Source of the DNA: UBA5109 sp964606735
GTDB lineage: Bacteria > Pseudomonadota > Gammaproteobacteria > Pseudomonadales > Pseudohongiellaceae
Assembly: GCA_964606735.1 (NCBI GenBank)
Contig: CAZSHI010000034.1
Coordinates: 1 to 23,632, forward strand
Reading direction: 5' to 3'
Length of the DNA: 23,632 bases
Shown here: positions 7,442 to 14,183 of the stretch, piece by piece
Position numbering within the stretch: position 1 is the stretch's first letter
Layout: each line of letters begins with the position of its first letter
Program-made: the position numbers and the translations under genes
The notes under the pieces: generated by a model
Database searches by the model: none
Seen by the model: only the letters and a program-made list of their open reading frames with translations
Told to the model about the DNA's origin: nothing

Positions 7442-7552
7442 TTAACGGATATCGCCTTTTTTAGTTTCTATGGGCACTGGTTGTGGGCGCAGCGGCATTA
7501 GCATGACAGGAAATACCGAAATAACAATAAGCAGTAAAATCAGGGTGTTCAT
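7442..7552 (-). CDS. Small membrane protein, 36 aa, upstream of the DUF2490 gene
   Basis: A short gene on the minus strand begins at ATG 7552 with a strong AGGAGC site 6 bases before it. It encodes one hydrophobic helix (MNTLILLLIVISVFPVMLMP, residues 1-20) followed by a proline-rich, charged tail (RPQPVPIETKKGDIR). The TAA (7442-7444) abuts the ATG of the DUF2490 gene, so the two genes form a coupled pair. The hydrophobic stretch could be an inner-membrane anchor. The tail has no lipobox. I do not recognise the family. It may be a true small membrane protein or a leader that controls translation of DUF2490. Confidence 0.7.
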   Translation of the reverse strand: MNTLILLLIVISVFPVMLMPLRPQPVPIETKKGDIR

Positions 7553-7901
7553 CTGTAGCTCCTAAACAGGAAATTCGCTTTAAACCCATGGTGCTTGCTC
7601 TTCATGCAGGCATTCAAGCCTATTTGTTATAGGTTTTCCCTATCATATCAACTAAAATATTGAGTAAGATAATAGCACTTGGCTTACCTAAACCATGCAG
7701 TTCACCTGTGCTCCTGCGGCTGATAGTGCCTTCTGAGTCGATTTCTAACGCGACAGACCCTTCAGGTGTATTTAGCGACCTGAGCTTTTACCCTGCTTTT
7801 TTGCAATAACTGACAAAGATCAAATACCAGGTATCCCACAATGGAATAATAAGAGGCAAAGATCATTGATCACACATTCAGCGTAAGCATGGGAGCGACT
7901 C
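7553..7901. other. Intergenic region between divergent transcription units
   Basis: This 349-base stretch separates the small peptide/DUF2490 unit (minus) from the DUF7931-like gene (plus). I see no further gene. It contains ATAG-N7-CTAT at 7629-7643 (see separate entry) and GGGAG before the 7902 start. No convincing -35/-10 pair or structured RNA was recognised. Confidence 0.6.
7629..7643. promoter_or_regulatory. ATAG-N7-CTAT inverted repeat, OxyR-like half operator
   Basis: The bases ATAGGTTTTCCCTAT form an ATAG-N7-CTAT palindrome, the shape of half of an OxyR operator. The second half expected 7 bases further on reads ACTA and does not match well. It lies in the divergent region, about 77 bases before the small membrane protein gene. 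The match may be coincidental. Confidence 0.25.
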
Positions 7902-8408
7902 ATGAGTGAAACCATTACCGAAACAGATCCAGATCTCATCCTGATAGATGAGCTGGCCGATTTTACAAAACATTCCCTGATGATCGTGGAAGAGAGCCGG
8001 CGTGAACTGCTTATTTTGAGCAAAACGCTCGATCCGGCACTGTATAACAATGATGATTTCTATCACCGCCTGTTAAACATGGCTCGCGCCGACCGCGAGT
8101 CCCATGTCAAAATTATGGTGAAGGATTTTCATTCCCTCGAAGCCCACGGCCACCAGATACTGGACCTGTCACGCAGACTGCCCAGCAAAATAGAAATCCG
8201 CCATCTGAAGGTCAGGCCCAGTCAGGATGAAATCGCCTTTATCATTGGCGATCACAAACACCTGTTATTCATGCACGAAGACGGCGTCTATAACGGAGCC
8301 GTCAATTATGATGCCGAAGACGAATGTAATGAACTGGTGAGGGAATTCAATCAGTTATGGAAAAAGCACTGCGACCGCGATCCAGCCGTCAATAGCATGC
8401 TGATTTAA
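7902..8408 (+). CDS. DUF7931-like protein (PLD-fold-related), function unknown
   Basis: This is a 168-residue soluble protein without a signal peptide. It shows ADFTKHSLMIVEESRRELLI, then LYNNDDFYHRLLNMARADRESHVKIMV and LEAHGHQILDLSRRLPSKIEIRH, ending in LLFMHEDGVYNGAVNYDAEDE and a helical tail. This pattern (target strand, VKIMVKD strand, HLKVRP, a phospholipase-D-like core without HKD catalytic residues) matches what I recall of DUF7931, often next to or fused with GNAT acetyltransferases. No GNAT gene is visible nearby. GGGAG precedes the ATG by about 8 bases. It stands alone, 82 bases ahead of the Abhydrolase_10 gene on the same strand. Confidence 0.7.
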   Translation: MSETITETDPDLILIDELADFTKHSLMIVEESRRELLILSKTLDPALYNNDDFYHRLLNMARADRESHVKIMVKDFHSLEAHGHQILDLSRRLPSKIEIRHLKVRPSQDEIAFIIGDHKHLLFMHEDGVYNGAVNYDAEDECNELVREFNQLWKKHCDRDPAVNSMLI

Positions 8409-8490
8409 ACCCTCTACAATATTGTGATGAGTAAACTTAAGTTATAGGATGGCTTAAGTACTGGGTTGCTTATTGCATTGAGGGATTTGC

Positions 8491-10140
8491 ATGAAAACCA
8501 CTCTCCTGTTCATCACCCTGCTGAGCCTGCCGTTGATGGCAGAAGCAGAAGTCAGTCACTTTGAAATCGACCGTGATGAAATCTACGCCAATGGCAAACA
8601 CTTTGGTGAGACCGGTCAGTACCACGAGATTAGCGGCAAAATCTATTTTGCTGTTGACCCGGCTAATCCCAGAAACCGTTTTATCGTTGATCTTGAAAAA
8701 GCACCAAGCAACAGCAGTGGCCTGGTTGAAGCCTCCGCTGATTTTGTTATTCGGGCGCCGGTCAATGCCCAGAATGGCAATAATGTCGCTCTAATTGGTA
8801 TTCCAAACAGAGGCAGAAAACTTTCCGATCAGTTCAACCTGGATCTGGAAAAACCGGAGGATGACGGCTTCCTCATGAACGCCGGCTATACCCTGCTCTG
8901 GATTGGCTGGGAAGAGGATATCGACACCGGCATCCGGGCACAGCTGCCACAGGCAAGCGACTCAGGGGAGCCGATTGCCGGTCTGGGTTTTGCCCTGGCC
9001 AGGGATTTTGGCAGCTGGATCAGAAACTCGGAAGCTGCCCCAGTATCAACGGGTTACCTGATGGCATATGGCATGTCACAATCCGGCAGATTTCTGCGTA
9101 ACTTTCTTTACCTGGGTTTCAATACTGATGAAGCTGACCGCAAAGTCTATGACGGCGTGTTTGCCCATGTTGCCGGTTCCTCTCTAATTGATGCCAATCG
9201 ACCCGGTGCAGATGTAATCAACCGCGGGCAGTTTAATGCCACCGCCTACCCCTTTGCCGATGAGGCCTATACCGACCCGGTATCCGGGCTGTCTGAAGGC
9301 CTGCTGGACAATCCACGCGCCAGTGAACATAGACCGAAAATCTTTTATACCAACGGCTCCAATGAATACTGGGGTGGGGGGCGGGTCGCCGCCCTGGTTC
9401 ACAGCACTCCGGATGGCACTGCGGATATCAGTCTGCCGAATGATGTTCGCTATTATTTTCTGGCCGGTTCTGAACACAGTCCGGATTCCTTCCCTCCCAG
9501 CGAACCCGAAAATGGTCAACTGCCCAGAAATGCACTGAGCTACTGGTACCGCATGCGTGCCCTGCTGGTTTCCCTTACCGATTGGATCAAGCACGATATC
9601 GAACCACTGCCCAGTGTATACCCTTCACATGCAGCCGGCACACTGGTGCACTTTCAGGATGTTAATTTTCCCACAATTCCCGGTATCCATGCTCCGCTTG
9701 CCGGCCTTGATGCCGGCGTCAGAATGCCCAATCCCATGCTGGAAGACGGTGCCGGTGCAGGGGCCGCGCTGCCCCTGCTGGTGTCTCAGGTTAATGCAGA
9801 CGGCAATGAAATAAGTGGCATACAGGCTCCAGAATTGATGGTGCCACTGGCCACCCACACCGGCTGGAATTTCAATAATCCAGCCGCAGGTGATCCGGAT
9901 GTGCTGTTTCGCCAGATCGGCTCCTACATCCCCTTCCCGCTGACCCGTGAGCAACGACTGCTTACGGGTGACCCGCGCTTATCCATCGAAGAAAGGTACA
10001 GTAATAAAGCCGACTATCTGGCGCGGATCAGTGAGGCCACCAATATCTTGATTGAGCAGGGTTACATTCTGCAGGCAGACTTTGACAAACTGATAGAACA
10101 GGCATCCATTCACTGGGATTACCTGGTAAGGCGCCCGTAA
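8491..10140 (+). CDS. Exported alpha/beta-hydrolase domain protein (Abhydrolase_10 type)
   Basis: The 549-residue protein has a signal peptide (1-19, cleaved at AEA/E). The N-terminal third is a beta-rich domain (FEIDRDEIYANGKHFGETGQ). The hydrolase core follows: GYTLLWIGWEED, nucleophile elbow YGMSQSGRFLRN with Ser196 as the likely nucleophile, DGVFAHVAGSS, and AGSEHSP with His329 as the likely catalytic His. The family length is usual. GAGGGA lies 6 bases before the ATG. Substrates of this family are mostly unknown, and an esterase or lactonase activity is a reasonable guess only. A self-complementary pair (ACTTAAG at 8435, CTTAAGT at 8453) lies in the leader. It converges with the GFA gene, with an 8-base gap. 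Confidence 0.85.
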   Translation: MKTTLLFITLLSLPLMAEAEVSHFEIDRDEIYANGKHFGETGQYHEISGKIYFAVDPANPRNRFIVDLEKAPSNSSGLVEASADFVIRAPVNAQNGNNVALIGIPNRGRKLSDQFNLDLEKPEDDGFLMNAGYTLLWIGWEEDIDTGIRAQLPQASDSGEPIAGLGFALARDFGSWIRNSEAAPVSTGYLMAYGMSQSGRFLRNFLYLGFNTDEADRKVYDGVFAHVAGSSLIDANRPGADVINRGQFNATAYPFADEAYTDPVSGLSEGLLDNPRASEHRPKIFYTNGSNEYWGGGRVAALVHSTPDGTADISLPNDVRYYFLAGSEHSPDSFPPSEPENGQLPRNALSYWYRMRALLVSLTDWIKHDIEPLPSVYPSHAAGTLVHFQDVNFPTIPGIHAPLAGLDAGVRMPNPMLEDGAGAGAALPLLVSQVNADGNEISGIQAPELMVPLATHTGWNFNNPAAGDPDVLFRQIGSYIPFPLTREQRLLTGDPRLSIEERYSNKADYLARISEATNILIEQGYILQADFDKLIEQASIHWDYLVRRP

Positions 10141-10148
10141 AGCCGCAA

Positions 10149-10496
10149 CTACAGAGAAGCCCCGTCAAACACCTCGAAAGGCAATTCGACAGTATTGATT
10201 GCATCCACACAACCCAGGTTCACCCTGAATTCCCCCGGGCTGCGCCTGGTTTCATGAAACACATAGATGCCACAGTTATTACAGAAGTAATGTTTGGCGA
10301 CATTGCTGCCGAATTGATAACAGGAAAGTGTATCTCCCTGTCTGTGCAAATTTTCTGATGAAATCGTAAACGGCGACATCAGCGCCGCCTTCCTTTTGCA
10401 GATGGAGCAATTACAGCGGATACCTTTGTCTATTTCTTCACTTTCAAAAGTAAATTTAATCGATCCGCAATGACAGTTACCTTGATAAGTTTTCAT
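10149..10496 (-). CDS. GFA family zinc protein
   Basis: The 115-residue protein contains the GFA zinc-binding signature in order: CHC (Cys8, Cys10), CNCSIC (Cys28, 30, 33) and CNNC (Cys72, 75), plus Cys96. It starts MKTYQGNCHCGSIKF, the classic opening of the family. GFA proteins were first described as glutathione-dependent formaldehyde-activating enzymes, but most small members have no proven substrate, and that reaction should not be assumed here. The length is normal for single-domain members. It is transcribed opposite to its neighbours, convergent with the hydrolase and divergent from the amidase. Confidence 0.87.
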   Translation of the reverse strand: MKTYQGNCHCGSIKFTFESEEIDKGIRCNCSICKRKAALMSPFTISSENLHRQGDTLSCYQFGSNVAKHYFCNNCGIYVFHETRRSPGEFRVNLGCVDAINTVELPFEVFDGASL

Positions 10497-10652
10497 ATTT
10501 GCCTGCTATAAATGAGATGATTATATTGATGCTTTTGATGTCCTCATCGGGCAATATTTTAACCGCCAGTGCGCAAAACGCTTACAAAAAATTTAATTTC
10601 AGCCGGCCACTCGCTGTTTATCAGTGTTTTCCGGACAGGGAGCCCCATTCAG

Positions 10653-12008
10653 ATGCACAAGCTTTTTTTCTGCCTATTCATCCCGACACTACTGGCATCG
10701 TGCAGCGCTATGCAAGATCCCCAAACGCCAAAGAACTTGAGTTCCCTGGCAGCTTTTAATGCCCTCATCACTGAAATTCCGACCGGGGATTTTATCCAGA
10801 CAAGAAAAGCCAACTTTCCTACCGGCATTTCTCCCTATTTTGTGGTTAAGGACAATATCCATGTGGCCGGCGTTGCCAATACCGCCGGGACTCCTGCCTT
10901 GAGAAACTTTGTGCCCAGTGAGCATAATCTCACCGTTGGGCGGCTGATCGATGCTGGCGCCATCCCGCTAGCCAAAACCAATATGCACGAACTGGCTTTT
11001 GGTATCACCAGTAACAACTATGCCTTTGGTGCTGTCCGTAATTATCTCGATAGCAGTCGCTTTGCCGGCGGCAGTAGTGGCGGTACCGCAGTCGCCATCG
11101 CCAGTGGCCTGGTCGACTGGGGTTTGTGCACGGATACCGGCGGCTCATGCCGCATCCCGGCGGCACTCAACAGTGTGCTTGGCTTTCGACCCTCACCCGG
11201 TCGCTATCCGTCCACGGCCGTGAGCCCGCTCTCACATACGCATGACACCATCGGCCTGATGGCCAGCAGGGTCAGCATCCTTGCCAGTATCGACAGCCTG
11301 ATAACAGGGGAAGCCAACCCAGGCAGTCAGCCCAGAAACGCTTTGAGAATCGGCATCCCCCGGGCTTATTTTTTCGACGATCTCGAAGCAGCAGTGGCTG
11401 ATACGGTCAATGCCCGTCTGGCCGCTCTGCAGGCACAGGGTATCGAACTGGTAGACGTGGACGTCTCGCCCCTGGTTGCCCCGGCTGCTGCAACCAGCGA
11501 CACCATTGTGCTCTATGAAGCCCTGGGCGACATGAGAGATTATCTGCAGACTTACTACCCCCGCTTAAGCCTTGATACCCTGGTGTCTGAAATTGCCAGT
11601 CCGGACGTTGCGGGAACGCTTGAACTGATTCTCTCACAGCCATTTACGCCTGATGATTACCAGCAGGCGCTGGCTTTTCGGGAAGAACTGATGGCTGGTA
11701 TGGCTTCCTTCTTTACCGAGCAGAACATTGATGCACTGCTCTATCCGACCGTGCCGGTAACGGCCAGATCCATTGCCGAGGAATCAGATACTTTACTGCT
11801 AAATGGTGAGACAGTACCGACCTTCCAGACGGTCAAGAAAAATACCAACCCGGCCAGCCTGCTGGGCCTGCCTGCCATCACGCTGCCCGCCGGTCTGGCA
11901 GCAAATGGCCAGGCCGTCGGGCTAGAACTGGCTGGCCCGTCTGGCAGTGACCATAGCTTGCTGGCTATTGCCATGATATTGGAATCGTTGCTTGCTGAAA
12001 ATGAATAA
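10653..12008 (+). CDS. Amidase-signature enzyme anchored as a lipoprotein
   Basis: The 451-residue protein starts with a lipoprotein signal (MHKLFFCLFIPTLLASC, lipobox LASC with Cys17). The amidase signature triad is complete: Lys66 in VVKDNIH, cis-Ser141 in GGSSGGTA, and nucleophile Ser165 in DTGGSCRIPA, at the usual 24-residue spacing between the two serines. The sequence around NTAGTPALRNF and KTNMHELAFGITSNN resembles mandelamide and indoleacetamide hydrolases. AGGGAG precedes the ATG at 10653 by about 10 bases. A GTG 28 codons upstream would hide the lipobox. Such amidases are mostly cytoplasmic, so surface or periplasmic anchoring is noteworthy. The SRAP gene follows after 23 bases, suggesting an operon. 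The amide substrate is unknown. Confidence 0.87.
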   Translation: MHKLFFCLFIPTLLASCSAMQDPQTPKNLSSLAAFNALITEIPTGDFIQTRKANFPTGISPYFVVKDNIHVAGVANTAGTPALRNFVPSEHNLTVGRLIDAGAIPLAKTNMHELAFGITSNNYAFGAVRNYLDSSRFAGGSSGGTAVAIASGLVDWGLCTDTGGSCRIPAALNSVLGFRPSPGRYPSTAVSPLSHTHDTIGLMASRVSILASIDSLITGEANPGSQPRNALRIGIPRAYFFDDLEAAVADTVNARLAALQAQGIELVDVDVSPLVAPAAATSDTIVLYEALGDMRDYLQTYYPRLSLDTLVSEIASPDVAGTLELILSQPFTPDDYQQALAFREELMAGMASFFTEQNIDALLYPTVPVTARSIAEESDTLLLNGETVPTFQTVKKNTNPASLLGLPAITLPAGLAANGQAVGLELAGPSGSDHSLLAIAMILESLLAENE

Positions 12009-12031
12009 ACTGAGCTGCTGGAGCCCCTGAC

Positions 12032-12697
12032 ATGTGCGGCCGCTTTCAGATAAAAAAAGATGAAAAAACAGACACCCTGCTGACAACGCTGAAGGTTTCC
12101 GGCAGACCACGCTATTCTGATGATATTGCCCCTGGCAGCTGGATATCCTTTATTCATGAAAACGCAGAACGTCACATCAACAGCGCTATCTGGTGGTTGT
12201 TACTGGATCATGAGAGCCACAAACCCAACTACAAATACGCTACCTTCAATACCCGTGCCGACAAGCTGAATAACAAGCGTTCGGTTGGCTACCACCCCTT
12301 TCGCGAATCCCGCTGCATAATTCCAGCCAGTGCCTTTGTCGAGGGCCTGGGTGACAAGAAGACCTATCACAAGATTGAACTGGAAGGCCGCGCCATTGCC
12401 TTCGGCGGCCTGTTTCGGGAATACCATGATCAGCAAAGTGGTGAAATTATTTATGCCACCTCAATCATCACCCTGCCTGCTGTGCCGGAATGGGCACATA
12501 TCCACCCCAAGTCTATTCCCCTGATGCTCGACCATGAAAACGAGGCATTAATCGATCAGTGGCTGGATCCTGATTTCCATGACACGGCGGCATTCGAGAC
12601 GATTCTCAAGCCGGCGATAAATCTCCAACAGCGTATCACCCCGATCGACAGACCCAGCCGCTGGAACCCCTGTGGTGAAAGTTTCCTGATTCCCTGA
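12032..12697 (+). CDS. SOS response-associated peptidase (SRAP/YedK/HMCES family)
   Basis: The 221-residue protein begins MCGRF, so Cys2 becomes N-terminal after Met removal, as needed for covalent thiazolidine linkage to abasic sites in single-stranded DNA. Other family residues are present: Asn73 in FNTRAD, Glu104 in the PASAFVEG segment and His158 in HIHPKSIPLML. These correspond to the catalytic and DNA-binding residues of YedK. GGAG lies before the ATG. It is the only clear DNA-repair gene here and lies between the amidase and a membrane transporter, possibly just by read-through. No LexA box was recognised in the short gap upstream. Confidence 0.9.
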   Translation: MCGRFQIKKDEKTDTLLTTLKVSGRPRYSDDIAPGSWISFIHENAERHINSAIWWLLLDHESHKPNYKYATFNTRADKLNNKRSVGYHPFRESRCIIPASAFVEGLGDKKTYHKIELEGRAIAFGGLFREYHDQQSGEIIYATSIITLPAVPEWAHIHPKSIPLMLDHENEALIDQWLDPDFHDTAAFETILKPAINLQQRITPIDRPSRWNPCGESFLIP

Positions 12698-12746
12698 GAT
12701 CAGCGTATAGTTGCCGGTTTCATTGCGCGGCCTGCGACAAAACCCG

Positions 12747-13493
12747 ATGCTTATTGCAGCCATTCTCATCATAGCCGTTCTGATCACCAGTTTTATTTCC
12801 GGGGTCTTTGGTATGGCCGGCGGTATTATTTTGATGTGGGTCTTGGGTAGCCTAATGCCGGTACGCGATGCCTTTGTGGTTCACGGAGCCTCACAGTTTT
12901 TTTCCAATGCCACACGCGTCTGGTTTTTAAGGCGCTACATCATCTGGTCCATTGTCGCCTTCTATGCCATCGGCTGGCTCCTGGCTATTGTGGGCTTTTA
13001 TCTGATTAATTATTTCCCCAATAAAGGTGTTGTCTTCATTATTCTCGGCATCCTGCCCTGGATCGGTTTTGCCCTGCCCCGGCATATCCAGCCTGACATC
13101 AAAAAACCCGGCATGGCGATACTTTGCGGTCTACTGGTCACTGCGTTTCAGCTGCTGGCAGGTGCCTCTGGTCCGATCCTGGATTACTTCTACCTGAGCG
13201 CCAAACTGACCCGACATGAAATTGTCGGCACCAAAGCCTTCACACAGGGCATCGGCCATCTGGCCAAACTGATATATTACGGACTGGTTGTCTCTGCGCT
13301 GGTGGAGGAGGAACTGACTTTCTCCGCCTGGTGGCTGCTGGCTCTGCTGCCACTGGTGTGGATCGGCACCCGCATCGGCAAGGAATTTCTTGACCGCATG
13401 AGCGATTACCATTTTTTGAATATCGCGCGCTGGCTCACACGAACACTGGGGATTTTGCTCGCCCTGCAGGGAGTACTTGTGCTGCTGGCTTAA
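12747..13493 (+). CDS. TauE/SafE family membrane transporter
   Basis: The 248-residue protein has about eight hydrophobic helices and the TauE/SafE pattern: ITSFISGVFGMAGGIILM at the first helix (SGxxGxGGG-like) and, in the second repeat, LLVTAFQLLAGASGPILDYF. The ATG at 12747 gives a normal N-terminus beginning MLIAAILIIAV. A TTG at 12711 is possible but would add 12 polar residues. The Shine-Dalgarno site is weak in both cases. The family exports sulfite, sulfoacetate or other organosulfur anions, but most members are unassigned. A sulfatase is encoded about 7 kb away, so a link to sulfur release is conceivable but only by proximity. Confidence 0.83.
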   Translation: MLIAAILIIAVLITSFISGVFGMAGGIILMWVLGSLMPVRDAFVVHGASQFFSNATRVWFLRRYIIWSIVAFYAIGWLLAIVGFYLINYFPNKGVVFIILGILPWIGFALPRHIQPDIKKPGMAILCGLLVTAFQLLAGASGPILDYFYLSAKLTRHEIVGTKAFTQGIGHLAKLIYYGLVVSALVEEELTFSAWWLLALLPLVWIGTRIGKEFLDRMSDYHFLNIARWLTRTLGILLALQGVLVLLA

Positions 13494-13538
13494 AAATTGT
13501 TTCAATTGAGATCGGTCACTTAACAAAAGGATCAGCCC

Positions 13539-14081
13539 ATAAAAACCTTTCATCGCCTTAGCCCGATCATTCTCACCCTCGGCCTGCTCCTGCCGACATC
13601 CCTGCCGGCACAGACGCTCGAGGAACTGCCAGGCTATGTCACCCGCAATATAAAAGCATTCGATCCCAGCCGCCTCTTCTATCGCGTCAAGATCCCTTTT
13701 GGCTGCGTTGTCAGTGGCGATCAGTTCCGGGCCGTGATTAATGAAGTCTTGCTGGAAAACAGTATCCAGCCGACGCTGGCGCTGGAGGATTATCTGAGCA
13801 TTGAAGCCGGAGACGTGTTCCTGTTTTTTGAAATCAGCTGCATGAGCATTTCCATTCAGGGCAACCCCGACTTTGGATTTGCCTACAAGATTGACGGCAA
13901 GTTCGGCAAGGTCTTCGCCGATGAGAATGGCGTCAAATCCGACTTTTTACTGGATCACAGTTACGGGCTGGGTGGCTCACACAATGATGAGACGGTCTTG
14001 CTTGAGGCAATTCGCAGTACCAGTGAATCGATGATCCGGGATTTCAGGCTGGTCAATTTTCCTGCCACTACCAACGATTGA
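13539..14081 (+). CDS. Secreted protein, function unknown, apparent ATA start codon
   Basis: The frame is open from 13524 (in-frame TAA at 13521-13523) to TGA at 14079-14081. Reading from ATA 13539 gives 180 residues that begin with a clear signal peptide: lysine, then a hydrophobic run (LSPIILTLGLLLPTSLPAQ, cleavage near PAQ). AAAGGA (13525-13531) lies 7 bases before the ATA, an ideal distance. There is no ATG, GTG or TTG in frame until GTG 13734, which would delete the signal peptide and the conserved-looking IPFGC. Cys residues in IPFGC and EISCM may pair. A point change ATG to ATA is the simplest explanation, and AUA initiation, though very weak, is possible. I do not recognise the family. 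Confidence 0.65.
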   Translation: MKTFHRLSPIILTLGLLLPTSLPAQTLEELPGYVTRNIKAFDPSRLFYRVKIPFGCVVSGDQFRAVINEVLLENSIQPTLALEDYLSIEAGDVFLFFEISCMSISIQGNPDFGFAYKIDGKFGKVFADENGVKSDFLLDHSYGLGGSHNDETVLLEAIRSTSESMIRDFRLVNFPATTND

Positions 14082-14183
14082 ATACCCACTTGCGCTGGCG
14101 CGACTTAGATAAATTTACTTTAGACACAGGCTCAATTACTATTTTTCCCCTATCAACACATTCCATACTTTCCGGGTAAGACA

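Noticed and set aside
10517..10759. Frame with a signal-peptide-like start (MIILMLLMSSSGNILTASA) ending inside the amidase gene
   Set aside because: It overlaps the amidase by about 100 bases, has no Shine-Dalgarno site of note, and its C-terminal part is an out-of-frame shadow of the amidase. It may be a decayed leader, but it is not supported as a gene.
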